A stretch of 64,000 nucleotides of DNA, from positions 74,952 to 138,951 of the forward strand of contig JH154895.1 of NCBI GenBank assembly GCA_000226015.1, written 5' to 3'. Positions within the stretch are counted from its first letter, which is position 1. Every line of letters begins with the position of its first letter. The notes beneath the pieces were generated by a model. That model was not told where the DNA came from, ran no database searches, and was given only the letters and a program-made list of their open reading frames with translations. The DNA comes from Mnemiopsis leidyi (taxonomy: Eukaryota > Ctenophora > Tentaculata > Lobata > Bolinopsidae). A program made the translations under genes and the position numbers. This document shows positions 62,201 to 64,000 of the stretch, piece by piece.

Positions 62201-64000
62201 ACACAGTTTTTTTACAATTTTAATCCTAATCTGATCGTTGTTTTTCTTGATAAGCAAATTTTATTCTCGGAAGAGAAGCAATTACAAGTTTTACTGAGAT
62301 GATTTTTAACTGTGGTCCACTTTAACATGTACGGTCCGCCGCGTTTGCTGGCGAACAGAGGAAATTTTCAGATTTGTTTAAATTTCCCTCTGGTAAAGTA
62401 AAGAAGTTTTATTTTAACTTGATCCAATTGTACCGCTCAAGAACAGAGAAAGATCGTTGTTTTCGTGCTTGAGTGTGATAAGCAGATGTGCGATAAGTTG
62501 AGTTTGATATAAACCGATACAATGACATCGGCGGACATTCGGTACGGATAATACGGAGATTTAGTAATATGATATTATTAGGGGCTACAAGGACTGCTTC
62601 CACTTTCCATGGTTTCTCACTGGTCAATTTCCCAGCAGAAAATGCAATTCTAATACAGTTATACAGTTATAGAGAATAAACTGTCGTCTTGAAAAAGTCA
62701 CGTCTTTAGAGATGACAGTCGCCGAGGAAGAATCGCTTGGACGAAAGAAGTATTTATGATTTTGATATTAGTCGATATATGTAATGGCTTTTAACTGACC
62801 TCTGACAAAAAGTTCGAACGTTGTAGATTGCAGATTCCCGGTCAGTCCAGTATAGGAAGCCTGACACTTGTATTGTCCATTATCGTCAAAAACTACGGAG
62901 GTCAGGGCCAACTTGCTCGTCGACCTGAAATATAAACATTTGATGAGGAATGAATGTTCTCGGCTTGTTACTTTAGCTTCATGGCAAATAAATTTTCTTT
63001 AGGTTTCAAAAGCGACATTTGAACCTAAATCGGTACAAAAAACTGGTGTAGTCGTGAAGTATTATTGAGTCTCATAGAAGAATCTGATTGTTCAAAATTT
63101 CTTGTTTTCTCTGAGTAGACTCGGACAAGGGACACAAGTTGTTAATTGGTAATCACGTTCCGATGTTCAACATCATAATCATTTTGAAATACTAGAAAAT
63201 TAGAAATGTACTGAAGAGACTGAAGAGACTGAAGAGATAAGATAAAACTAGAAAATTTTTGACGAAATTTGTACAGAACCGGTAAAAAACTAAAACCTTT
63301 AACTGAACAACTGGAGCAAATGTTTGAAAAAAAGAATTATAGTATAAGTTAAAATACTGAGAGCAAATAGCGTGCACAGTATATTTCTAATTTTCTAGTA
63401 TTTCAGTATGATTATGATGTTGAACATCGGAACGTGATTACCAATTAACAACTTGTGTCCCTTGTCCGAGTCTACTCAGAGAAAACAAGAAATTTTGAAC
63501 AATAAGGTACAAAAACTGGTAAATATATTAATATGGACTACCAAAGATTTTATACAATTTTGTATGAGACCGTCAGTTACTTACACTTGGTTAGAGTTAG
63601 TCTGGGAGACCCCGGCAGTAACTTTATCAGCTCCCTTGTACCACTCTATGGAGGGTGGAGTGTCGGAGTAGTTGATGGAGCAGGACACCGTGACAGACGC
63701 TTTGGTGTTGATCTCCGTCTTCGTGTCCGGTAGGGTGATGAACGCTGGGATGAGTTTGAGTTTAAGTCTTATTGCAGTATTGTAACTGTTAGTCTACAGA
63801 CTAACAGTGTATGGTGTTTCCATACTTTAAGTTCAATAGCTTGAGCATTTGGAGTCATCACGTTTCTCACGGATTTGAAAATTCAGCTTTTGTGCAGGTT
63901 ACTACCTGAACAATGCGGAAGCCCTTAGGAAATAGGAAAAAACCTTCATACAACATGACGACATTGCTTACCATATTTGTTCAGGGTTACTTGAGGAGAG
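6851..64000 (-). CDS. Giant tandem immunoglobulin-domain protein gene (partial at both ends)
   Basis: Minus-strand gene of about 105 exons in this window. Domain order, 5' to 3': D1 (tail only), D2-D11 (two exons each), A1-B1-...-B39-A40 (one exon each, one B split in two), D12-D14 (two exons each), D15 (first half). Each domain has the Ig signature: Cys on strand B, Trp on strand C, and a D-x-x-x-Y-x-C-like motif on strand F, with the exceptions noted at D4, D8 and D14. All derived splice joins keep frame, and every domain starts and ends in phase 1. The visible coding length is about 28.7 kb, near 9,500 residues. No signal peptide or membrane helix is in view; disulfide-type Ig domains imply an extracellular or cell-surface protein. 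Hemicentin- or titin-like tandem Ig proteins are the closest architectural analogy, but orthology cannot be claimed. A role in adhesion, matrix or self/non-self recognition is inference only. The two-gene alternative (break in the 48-55.8 kb intron) is less likely because D10 and D11 join in phase and D7 and D11 start alike (GFAKDPE, GFTKDPQ). Confidence 0.8.
7119..7283 (-). CDS. Ig domain D14, second-half exon, strand-F Cys absent
   Basis: Phase 1 to phase 1. The strand-F region reads GSYDLNFNLHFDIYG, where Cys is expected two residues after Tyr. Ends at TACG|GTACAG. Confidence 0.8.
7389..7529 (-). CDS. Ig domain D14, first-half exon, strand-B Cys absent
   Basis: Phase 1 to phase 1. Keeps the core Trp (PIVTWSKDGT), but strand B is STFSVTTKST with no Cys. 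With the next exon this domain lacks both disulfide cysteines. Confidence 0.8.
7701..7837 (-). CDS. Ig domain D13, second-half exon
   Basis: Phase 2 to phase 1. Strand F is AVDYRCTVVYGG; ends LIVIE before GTAAAA. Confidence 0.8.
8020..8179 (-). CDS. Ig domain D13, first-half exon
   Basis: Phase 1 to phase 2 (CA|GTGCGT). Strand B is EATLACVYTG. No Trp stands in the usual strand-C place; the only one follows in NGSWAAV. Confidence 0.75.
8379..8459 (-). CDS. Ig domain D12, second-half exon
   Basis: Short exon, phase 1 to phase 1, starting right before strand F (LVGSYRCEAS) and ending LVSVK. Confidence 0.8.
8607..8813 (-). CDS. Ig domain D12, first-half exon
   Basis: Phase 1 to phase 1. Has LELSCKISG and VSVTWKKDEVDV. 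The intron falls between strands E and F, later than in most other split domains. Confidence 0.85.
9042..9344 (-). CDS. Ig exon A40 (last of the array)
   Basis: 303 nt. Reads TTLSEDNLYVVSAGIYSSNS in the core and SAIVFG at the end, where other copies have LNVFG. Confidence 0.9.
9480..9800 (-). CDS. Ig exon B39
   Basis: 321 nt. N-terminal part (EVTLEDTS, DQMITCTV) is nearly the same as B17's, 21 kb away, marking the two as sister copies. Strand F is SQYECKVKSS. Confidence 0.9.
9961..10254 (-). CDS. Ig exon A39
   Basis: 294 nt, the shortest and most divergent A: SGFFIEEGTLEGNSQTTKLT replaces the common core, and strand F is DSSYSCVVTSEEW. Confidence 0.9.
10760..11080 (-). CDS. Ig exon B38
   Basis: 321 nt, divergent edge copy: TSIVWIGPDNIEISAQDTTE, STYSLLTIK and SSTYKCQVKSSAY. 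Confidence 0.9.
11204..11506 (-). CDS. Ig exon A38
   Basis: 303 nt. SKRLDAVFWTKDGTDV with the standard core; ends ETSVVLNVFG. Confidence 0.92.
11639..11959 (-). CDS. Ig exon B37
   Basis: 321 nt. WINPDNIEISDSD; belongs to the group whose 3' part reads CKLKSAQYPDDSPDVVKEM. Confidence 0.92.
12129..12431 (-). CDS. Ig exon A37
   Basis: 303 nt. KAEVNTADSKYTC in place of the common KAAVNTADSTYTC. Ends TTC T|GT, so the junction codon begins with T rather than G. Confidence 0.92.
12610..12933 (-). CDS. Ig exon B36
   Basis: 324 nt, one codon longer at the end (LLGTLG). LGSKSSTLTIKTVKLQSLSS is shared in part with B4 and B32. Confidence 0.9.
13041..13343 (-). CDS. Ig exon A36
   Basis: 303 nt. VIWRKDGTDV, SYLISAGTYSFNSQ and TCGIDSNEWNLSD. 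Confidence 0.92.
13526..13846 (-). CDS. Ig exon B35
   Basis: 321 nt. APITWIDPDNNEI, FESKASTL and KSTLYPIHSREVVRQMKL. Confidence 0.92.
13958..14260 (-). CDS. Ig exon A35
   Basis: 303 nt. PLDSVKWTKDGTDV, SNEHQETNR; last base before the donor is A, so the junction codon differs from the usual G. Confidence 0.92.
14419..14739 (-). CDS. Ig exon B34
   Basis: 321 nt. ETAVTWIDPDNNKILDSD and SVFKCQLSSSLYPLYSPPVE. Confidence 0.92.
15062..15364 (-). CDS. Ig exon A34
   Basis: 303 nt. KQLNSVLWTKDG, TYGSNSQTTTLAVKSAVN, SNEWSVTDK. Confidence 0.92.
15463..15783 (-). CDS. Ig exon B33
   Basis: 321 nt. SQKTPVTWIGPDNNEISITD; 3' part of the AQYPDDSPD group. Confidence 0.92.
15913..16212 (-). CDS. Ig exon A33
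   Basis: 300 nt. VVWKKDEKDVRTFSGGNYIV replaces the usual TLTEDNSY segment (one codon shorter). Confidence 0.92.
16440..16760 (-). CDS. Ig exon B32
   Basis: 321 nt. DVIWIGPDENEITQFDTKNY, FQNGTKESTLLIKFVKMQSL; a divergent B. Confidence 0.92.
16885..17184 (-). CDS. Ig exon A32
   Basis: 300 nt. STFTCSVTASEWDSTKTTEV, a distinct F-G region lacking one residue. Confidence 0.92.
17390..17710 (-). CDS. Ig exon B31
   Basis: 321 nt. WIDPDAKEISNTDSNNY, VFRCQLKSSVYPTFSP, ending ISFSFLGLG. Confidence 0.92.
17818..18120 (-). CDS. Ig exon A31
   Basis: 303 nt, close to the A consensus; SNEWLKTDYETAIDLNVF at the end. Confidence 0.92.
18287..18607 (-). CDS. Ig exon B30
   Basis: 321 nt. WIDPENNEISDSDVENYLID, KLSTLTIKVAKINLLSTGDR. 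Confidence 0.92.
18805..19107 (-). CDS. Ig exon A30
   Basis: 303 nt. TLSGDNSYVVTRGTYSSNTQ, AAVNTDDVIYTCVVTSDEHQ; ends LNVY rather than LNVF. Confidence 0.92.
19275..19595 (-). CDS. Ig exon B29
   Basis: 321 nt. Nearly identical over most of its length to B14 (33.5 kb): TKLATIATGSVYKCKVKSAL and LTFLGL are shared only by these two. Confidence 0.92.
19796..20095 (-). CDS. Ig exon A29
   Basis: 300 nt. VVWRKDGTDVTALSETDYVV, AAANTADSTYICAVTSTEY. Confidence 0.92.
20210..20530 (-). CDS. Ig exon B28
   Basis: 321 nt. FADVAAPVSVEQTIVC, ANTPISWIDPDDNEISDSDS. Confidence 0.92.
20656..20958 (-). CDS. Ig exon A28
   Basis: 303 nt. VVWTKAGTDVTTVSGDNSYV, AAVNTVDSTYTC. Confidence 0.92.
21073..21396 (-). CDS. 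Ig exon B27
   Basis: 324 nt, one extra codon near the start (FEETKSLTTASDQ). AQYPDDSPD group at the 3' part. Confidence 0.92.
21526..21828 (-). CDS. Ig exon A27
   Basis: 303 nt. KNLDSVKWTKDGTDV, SVGTYSSNS, SNEWALTNKESIATLNVF. Confidence 0.92.
22168..22488 (-). CDS. Ig exon B26
   Basis: 321 nt. SLNTPVTWIDPDNNEISISD; AQYPDHSPD variant shared with B23. Confidence 0.92.
22615..22917 (-). CDS. Ig exon A26
   Basis: 303 nt, fully open. CIVNGITQPLETVKWTKSGT, AAVNTVDSTYTC, SNEWLVADRQTNVALNVF. Confidence 0.92.
23064..23384 (-). CDS. Ig exon B25
   Basis: 321 nt. WIDPDDNIISESETISYKVD, SAILTIKAAKLADLSSGDVY. Confidence 0.92.
23728..24030 (-). CDS. Ig exon A25
   Basis: 303 nt. Standard core, ADSIYTC, then SNEYQETNKGTLVSLDVYG. 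Confidence 0.92.
24177..24497 (-). CDS. Ig exon B24
   Basis: 321 nt. WIDAAGNEISNIDTNNYVIS, LQKTSVFKCKVKSSLFSENS. Confidence 0.92.
24717..25019 (-). CDS. Ig exon A24
   Basis: 303 nt. KQLNAVVWTKDGTDVTTLTG, KSAVNTVDSTYTC, SNEWLVTNKLTDVVLNVFG. Confidence 0.92.
25206..25526 (-). CDS. Ig exon B23
   Basis: 321 nt. Its 5' part (FEDRSVVTVTDQTLVC, SSPVTWIDPDNN) and the intron before it match B5 at 41.9 kb almost base for base. Confidence 0.92.
25664..25966 (-). CDS. Ig exon A23
   Basis: 303 nt. KQLDTVKWTKSGTDV, SSNSQTTVLTVK, SNEWLETNKETPVVLNVFG; partner of A5 in the duplicated segment. Confidence 0.92.
26148..26468 (-). CDS. Ig exon B22
   Basis: 321 nt. VSWVGPDDKDIPESDTDNFV, FIFGNKAATLTIKAAKLATF. 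Confidence 0.92.
26580..26882 (-). CDS. Ig exon A22
   Basis: 303 nt. QQLDSVLWTKDGTDV, NTADTTYTC, and VVLLVFG at the end. Confidence 0.92.
27004..27324 (-). CDS. Ig exon B21
   Basis: 321 nt. VTWIKPDNNEI, QQVLSLLPETSVYKCKLKSS, AFPEYSLESVNSM. Confidence 0.92.
27494..27796 (-). CDS. Ig exon A21
   Basis: 303 nt. KKLDRVLWTKGGTDVTTLSE, SEGIYGSNS, AATTADSAYTCLITSNEW. Confidence 0.92.
27973..28293 (-). CDS. Ig exon B20
   Basis: 321 nt. AGLSQNTPVTWIDPDNN; AQYPDDSPD group. Confidence 0.92.
28405..28707 (-). CDS. Ig exon A20
   Basis: 303 nt. TQLDSVIWTKSGTDV, SAGNYGSNS, KAGVNTADAIYTCVITANEW. Confidence 0.92.
28927..29247 (-). CDS. Ig exon B19
   Basis: 321 nt. WIGPDNLDISESDTDNYVVS, SYVSGSKAATLTIKSAKLST. 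Confidence 0.92.
29467..29769 (-). CDS. Ig exon A19
   Basis: 303 nt. QKLESVKWTKDGTDV, TLTEDKPYVV, SSNSQTTVLTVK. Confidence 0.92.
29924..30244 (-). CDS. Ig exon B18
   Basis: 321 nt. WIDPNGDIILESDTENYVVD, FFSKASTLTIKKTVFENLST, SAAYAEFSPE. Confidence 0.92.
30356..30658 (-). CDS. Ig exon A18
   Basis: 303 nt. Standard core, STFVCVVTSNEWLISERQTN. Confidence 0.92.
30808..31128 (-). CDS. Ig exon B17
   Basis: 321 nt. Sister of B39 in its 5' part (EVKLEDTAVTSATDQLITC). Confidence 0.92.
31278..31580 (-). CDS. Ig exon A17
   Basis: 303 nt. WKKGGTDV, TYGSNSQ, SNEWFETDKETPVVLNVFG. Confidence 0.92.
31731..32051 (-). CDS. Ig exon B16
   Basis: 321 nt. WIDPKNNLISASDTDNYEID, VVKEATVTVLSLG. Confidence 0.92.
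32193..32495 (-). CDS. Ig exon A16
   Basis: 303 nt. TGVTKELDAVVWTKDGTDVT, KLTEDNSYVVSVGTYGSNSQ. Confidence 0.92.
32615..32935 (-). CDS. Ig exon B15
   Basis: 321 nt. DALVTWIGPDNVEISDTDTE, AMISSLTSGAAYKCQVKSTL. Confidence 0.92.
33099..33401 (-). CDS. Ig exon A15
   Basis: 303 nt. VVWKKGGTDV, DSSFTCVIDSNEHQATN; junction base is T. Confidence 0.92.
33531..33851 (-). CDS. Ig exon B14
   Basis: 321 nt. Near twin of B29, although the flanking introns are unrelated. 5' end differs (DDKSIATATDQFIECKFSG). Confidence 0.92.
33954..34256 (-). CDS. Ig exon A14
   Basis: 303 nt. QKLDAVVWTKSGTDV, SAGNYGSNS, SNEYQETNKETLVSLNVFG. Confidence 0.92.
34394..34711 (-). CDS. Ig exon B13
   Basis: 318 nt, the shortest B: the DTNNY segment is reduced (EISDSDSYVIGQGSF), with an extended AVPTPSTDYTLRC start. 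Confidence 0.92.
34851..35153 (-). CDS. Ig exon A13
   Basis: 303 nt. QQIDAVVWTKDGTDV, TTILTVKASVNTADS. Confidence 0.92.
35307..35627 (-). CDS. Ig exon B12
   Basis: 321 nt. WIGPDDNEILPSDTTNY, VFKCRVKSARYPTYSPAVTD. Confidence 0.92.
35761..36063 (-). CDS. Ig exon A12
   Basis: 303 nt. KKLDAVKWTRDGTDVTTLTK, TTLSVKAAV, VITANEWLVTNQQTSVALN. Confidence 0.92.
36178..36498 (-). CDS. Ig exon B11
   Basis: 321 nt. LQQNTPVTWIDPDNNEISIS; AQYPDDSPD group, close to B8. Confidence 0.92.
36603..36905 (-). CDS. Ig exon A11
   Basis: 303 nt. WTKAGTDV, VVSTGTYSSNS, KAGVNTADSTYTC. Confidence 0.92.
37082..37402 (-). CDS. Ig exon B10
   Basis: 321 nt. WIDTDNNAISISDTNNY, KQSTLTVKAGQFSRLTSGDI, TEDMIVTLLSL. Confidence 0.92.
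37595..37897 (-). CDS. Ig exon A10
   Basis: 303 nt. TRLLDSVKWTKAGTDV; SNEWLISDRETSVSLNVFG. Confidence 0.92.
38014..38340 (-). CDS. Ig exon B9
   Basis: 327 nt. Two residues inserted in the D-E turn (GVYVPLTGTKSSSLSIKS). Confidence 0.92.
38537..38839 (-). CDS. Ig exon A9
   Basis: 303 nt. VVWTKDGTDVTTLTEANSYV, ADSIYTC, NEWLVSKRETNVILNVF. Confidence 0.92.
38993..39313 (-). CDS. Ig exon B8
   Basis: 321 nt, open without an internal start. LADKSVTTATDKELVC, LQQNTPVTWIDPDNN; AQYPDDSPD group; ends LTILSLG. Confidence 0.92.
39486..39788 (-). CDS. Ig exon A8
   Basis: 303 nt. EQLGSVVWKKGGIDV, TCAIDSNEWLQTDKETTV. Confidence 0.92.
40006..40326 (-). CDS. Ig exon B7
   Basis: 321 nt. LEDRSVSTAKAQTITC, VTWIGPDNNEILTSD, SLFADTSPVVEKSMKL. 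Confidence 0.92.
40434..40736 (-). CDS. Ig exon A7
   Basis: 303 nt. QKLNSVKWTKAGTDV, TTLTLKAGVNTADS. Confidence 0.92.
40871..41191 (-). CDS. Ig exon B6
   Basis: 321 nt. VIVQGNYAAGSKSSVLTIKT, LSGTPVYKCKLKSAIYPSDS. Confidence 0.92.
41502..41804 (-). CDS. Ig exon A6
   Basis: 303 nt, near A consensus; SNEWLTTNKETAVVLNVFG. Confidence 0.92.
41945..42265 (-). CDS. Ig exon B5
   Basis: 321 nt. LRQSSPVIWIGPDNNEISIS; partner of B23. AQYPDDSPD group. Donor is G|GTTTGC, weaker than most. Confidence 0.9.
42396..42698 (-). CDS. Ig exon A5
   Basis: 303 nt. CVVNGITKQLDAVKWTKSGT; SNEWLETNKETPVVLNVFG; partner of A23. Confidence 0.92.
42850..43170 (-). CDS. Ig exon B4
   Basis: 321 nt. LDTPVTWIGPDNNEISDSDT, SSLFTVHSPDVIKQMKL. 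Confidence 0.92.
43275..43577 (-). CDS. Ig exon A4
   Basis: 303 nt. VTAIGQALDSVKWTKSGTDV, KAGVNTADS, SIEWELTNKQTIVTLNVF. Confidence 0.92.
43818..43935 (-). CDS. Ig exon B3, second part
   Basis: 118 nt, phase 0 to phase 1. AKMKTLSETSVFKCQVKSAL; together with 44127-44329 it makes exactly 321 nt. Confidence 0.88.
44127..44329 (-). CDS. Ig exon B3, first part
   Basis: 203 nt, phase 1 to phase 0 (AAGAAG|GTAGGT). TTVTWSDPGNLEISNSDTAN, KEYFLTIKK. The only B domain in the array that is split by an intron (191 bp). Confidence 0.88.
44551..44853 (-). CDS. Ig exon A3
   Basis: 303 nt. WTKSGTDVTALTDDDSYVVS; SNEWLETDKGTVVVLNVFG. Confidence 0.92.
45168..45497 (-). CDS. Ig exon B2
   Basis: 330 nt, the longest B: extra residues in LGGSKASVLTIKKAKLDTW and DTYNYKCKLKSAL. 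Confidence 0.92.
45636..45938 (-). CDS. Ig exon A2
   Basis: 303 nt. VVWKKGGTDV, STYSCTVDSSEWEITNKETA. Confidence 0.92.
46114..46437 (-). CDS. Ig exon B1
   Basis: 324 nt, most divergent B: PISWLDPDNNVISNSDSTNY, TTPFSGGSKVSTLTIYKKKL, VGYTCKLKSAQYTSSPDVTK. Confidence 0.9.
46670..46969 (-). CDS. Ig exon A1 (first of the array)
   Basis: 300 nt, divergent edge copy with higher GC: VAWKKGGSDVTSLSSINYIV, TIVSSKQTTTLVVKAAVN, CVISSDEYQITDR. Confidence 0.92.
47190..47382 (-). CDS. Ig domain D11, second-half exon
   Basis: Phase 0 to phase 1. LPPQIGSPE, then SSAGVYKCRATYPSQ and EIVVFG, which joins A1. Confidence 0.88.
47885..47928. repeat. AT-rich 16-bp perfect inverted repeat
   Basis: Arms TTATAATTATAAACAA and TTGTTTATAATTATAA with a 12-bp spacer, just inside the intron after the D11 first-half exon (donor at 47939). 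It could fold in the pre-mRNA; function unknown. Confidence 0.8.
47940..48058 (-). CDS. Ig domain D11, first-half exon
   Basis: Phase 1 to phase 0, 119 nt. GFTKDPQFFKGQAG, TALSCTLVASQ, TVVWLKDNQQ. The start closely matches D7 (GFAKDPEAKAV). Confidence 0.88.
48059..49005. other. 3' flank of nested gene inside the large intron
   Basis: Intron sequence of the Ig gene between D11 and the nested gene. A 95-codon plus-strand frame (48178-48465) has no recognisable domain or splice context and is not called a gene. Nothing else is seen. Confidence 0.4.
49006..50589 (-). CDS. Secreted cysteine-rich, probable GPI-anchored protein nested in the Ig gene intron
   Basis: Single uninterrupted frame of 527 residues ending in TGA. 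Residues 1-20 form a signal peptide (LLLLFL core, then LQCYNDC). Residues about 21-134 look like a Ly6/uPAR-type module that begins LQCYNDC and ends with the C-N signature (CQEDGCN). Three longer cysteine repeats of about 80-90 residues follow (near 143, 235 and 320), each with CxxC, a CYTR/CYTQ/CVAR element, a RGCK or LGCV element and CxVC, and a partial fourth begins near 400 (CNICNLT ... LIVGC). This pattern resembles insect DUF753/Ly6-like cysteine repeats, a family assignment made from memory. There are many NxS/T sites. The last ~22 residues are hydrophobic with no charged tail, preceded by small residues (SAGSVTGASG), which fits a GPI signal. Predicted location: outer cell surface. It lies in the 7.7-kb intron between D10 and D11 on the same strand, intronless in a region where every other gene is intron-rich, so retroposition of a processed copy is one possible origin. 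Confidence 0.85.
   Translation of the reverse strand: MKIRYLPLLLLFLTSHSVHTLQCYNDCIIENLADEADPLFYSYTTYELLDSTCQVQTCEEPYQSEDVYCAATRLSADHAVGDDENVEFVDLYFCLHLDSNTSEDDREEEACLHGGAELGEHCNVTSLCQEDGCNAPPPDLPAPTSCYTCELTADQVCQSVDVAKLCDLVNCTTRVSQCVARFNSGSCNVSLGCVNPDIVAGCEDGSDTCSVCSEHNCTGYLPEDVCGKECMHIDCPTCSYSACEGDPNEIPESCQNQNCSAGVTECYTQINSCQITRGCKPESFSCNEDSGLCSVCKNDTSCLLNTSGICEKGGECGPSHQCVTCSHPVCADQPDSCSLQDCGGGVQQCYTRVGGCSVTRGCKTSDVTCEGDGTCKVCQGEECDLPDQSVCDSGGECEEKIVCNICNLTVSDIEESKDLSDKAIKECSESNTCSKDAKGCTAFVEKDSCELIVGCQNDAKIDAIFSKTISGSFSDLFAFLDKFPKEAESIINDCKNSAGSVTGASGIKLSFYFYYIVPLLYVINWIQ
53145..53284. repeat. AT microsatellite with assembly gap
   Basis: Nearly pure (AT)n on both sides of 14 Ns (53205-53218). 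The true length is unknown. Confidence 0.97.
54001..54057. repeat. Two-copy tandem repeat, 28-29 bp
   Basis: AAAGGTAAGGTGTGTAGAAG plus GAGGAAAG is repeated once with one inserted G. Polypurine-rich. Confidence 0.85.
55325..55400 (-). pseudogene. Decayed fragment of the D10 second-half exon
   Basis: On the minus strand this stretch repeats the first part of the 55775-55946 exon: GAAACGATTTTATTACCACG against GAAACGATATTATTACCACG, then ACTTGG.AAACGGGAAGA.TCTGG. Small insertions and deletions break the frame and the YKC part is missing, so it is a non-functional echo lying ~0.4 kb downstream of the real exon. Confidence 0.75.
55775..55946 (-). CDS. Ig domain D10, second-half exon
   Basis: Phase 0 to phase 1. 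GKNLGTLTFTSLSVSDDGGY, then KCFATEES, ending ASLSVL. It joins D11 across the 7.7-kb intron (G|GC, Gly). Confidence 0.85.
56182..56288 (-). CDS. Ig domain D10, first-half exon
   Basis: Phase 1 to phase 0. FTLSCTYMSNK, VTVSWKK, then the donor AAG|GTTTGT. Confidence 0.85.
56445..56615 (-). CDS. Ig domain D9, second-half exon with NAGNAG acceptor
   Basis: Phase 1 to phase 1. SSTLTITSLSYN, DQYRCSVQYTG, ADVYVR. The acceptor reads CAGCAG, so use of the second AG would start the exon at 56612 and drop one codon without a frame change. Confidence 0.85.
56883..57014 (-). CDS. Ig domain D9, first-half exon
   Basis: Phase 1 to phase 1. ILVQPTTSVGFSG, LTLSCGASYYS, TVTWSDAGGNTFS. Confidence 0.85.
57081..57192. 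repeat. Small imperfect foldback element
   Basis: ATTTTTAGGGAGGGGTCACA near 57082 and TGTGACCCCCCTCAAAAATA near 57173 are inverted copies about 70 bp apart, with a one-base gap and a few mismatches. It may be a short MITE-like insertion in the D8-D9 intron; no target duplication was identified. Confidence 0.5.
57300..57464 (-). CDS. Ig domain D8, second-half exon
   Basis: Phase 1 to phase 1. TTTYSVSLLSGKTFRCKGDY, ending SPILLS. Confidence 0.82.
57659..57787 (-). CDS. Ig domain D8, first-half exon, core Trp absent
   Basis: Phase 1 to phase 1. SAASLTCVLSAS, then LATFVVVDSSGN where a strand-C Trp is expected. Confidence 0.8.
57798..57881. repeat. Short minisatellite, GTATGTTAGAA-type
   Basis: About nine imperfect units of GTATGTTAGAA/AATATGTTAG next to the acceptor of the D8 first-half exon. 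Confidence 0.8.
58077..58194 (-). CDS. Ig domain D7, second-half exon
   Basis: Phase 0 to phase 1. QSLLVVEYVTAFSKGSYTCK, ending AAVVQPI. Confidence 0.87.
58388..58566 (-). CDS. Ig domain D7, first-half exon
   Basis: Phase 1 to phase 0. GFAKDPEAKAVKTGDG, LTLTCLVAGDEPDSIVWYKD, PLTYTK. Confidence 0.88.
58833..58890. repeat. Two-copy 33-bp direct repeat
   Basis: GGTAGAGCTAAAGAAACAGA and GGTAGATCTAAAGAAACAGA start 33 bp apart, adjacent to the donor of the D6 second-half exon. Confidence 0.85.
58897..59080 (-). CDS. Ig domain D6, second-half exon
   Basis: Phase 0 to phase 1. VESIQVYCQVAYSGGDSF, ending ADLYYR. Confidence 0.85.
59340..59458 (-). CDS. Ig domain D6, first-half exon
   Basis: Phase 1 to phase 0. 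LIQHPADVYVSGA, VSFTCKTSTSS, SISWITQK. Confidence 0.85.
59689..59819 (-). CDS. Ig domain D5, second-half exon
   Basis: Phase 2 to phase 1. STLVFASVVVGDAAGYKCKA, ending VATVTTS. Confidence 0.85.
59825..60123. repeat. 20-bp minisatellite filling the D5 intron
   Basis: About 15 units of GAGATCGTGTGTTACCGGGG, one truncated, others with single changes. The unit has no stop codon in any plus frame, so three long overlapping frames appear there; they are a by-product of the repeat. The intron is 59820-60148, so the repeat reaches within 4 bp of the acceptor AG and 25 bp of the donor. Confidence 0.95.
60149..60302 (-). CDS. Ig domain D5, first-half exon
   Basis: Phase 1 to phase 2. GFSLNPVSTLGIVG, LTLSCVARAG, SLTWLKDNQAYTTG. 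Confidence 0.87.
60533..60721 (-). CDS. Ig domain D4, second-half exon, strand-F Cys absent
   Basis: Phase 1 to phase 1. SSTMTILSATFGDAGSYFYE keeps DAGSY but has Tyr where Cys is expected; ends TQVVVYG. Confidence 0.82.
61020..61142 (-). CDS. Ig domain D4, first-half exon, strand-B Cys absent
   Basis: Phase 1 to phase 1 using donor A|GTATTT, the only nearby site that keeps frame with the next exon. SPVVLVGSAPVSS has no Cys; Trp is kept (ISIKWFKSF). Confidence 0.72.
61319..61521 (-). CDS. Ig domain D3, second-half exon
   Basis: Phase 2 to phase 1. WYKNDVQVPIG, SVLLLSQVTAVDDQAKLFCR, ATMTIY. Confidence 0.85.
61662..61755 (-). CDS. Ig domain D3, first-half exon
   Basis: Phase 1 to phase 2. GVFTDPKNLNAVKNNDAKLT then CVFRNDV. 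The intron cuts just before the core Trp. Confidence 0.85.
61756..62799. other. Intron between D2 and D3 (about 1 kb)
   Basis: No further exon or repeat family recognised on either strand. Confidence 0.5.
62800..62924 (-). CDS. Ig domain D2, second-half exon
   Basis: Phase 2 to phase 1. KLALTSVVFDDNGQYKCQAS, ending FELFVR. Confidence 0.86.
63087..63503. repeat. 127-bp long inverted repeat with 163-bp spacer
   Basis: Arms 63087-63213 and 63377-63503 are reverse complements with three mismatches seen by eye. The spacer begins with three GAAGAGACT-like units. A direct repeat (GGTACAAAAA(A)CTGGT) flanks the structure at about 63032 and 63506. It lies in the intron inside domain D2. A foldback/MITE-type element is likely. 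Confidence 0.9.
63585..63744 (-). CDS. Ig domain D2, first-half exon
   Basis: Phase 1 to phase 2 (donor GT|GTAAGT). AFITLPDTKTEINTKA, VTVSCSINYSD, SIEWYKGADKV. Confidence 0.87.
63972..64000 (-). CDS. Ig domain D1, 3' end of an exon cut by the window edge
   Basis: Reads SPQVTLNKYG before the donor G|GTAAGC, phase 1, like the last strand of the other Ig domains. The rest lies beyond the window. Confidence 0.7.
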
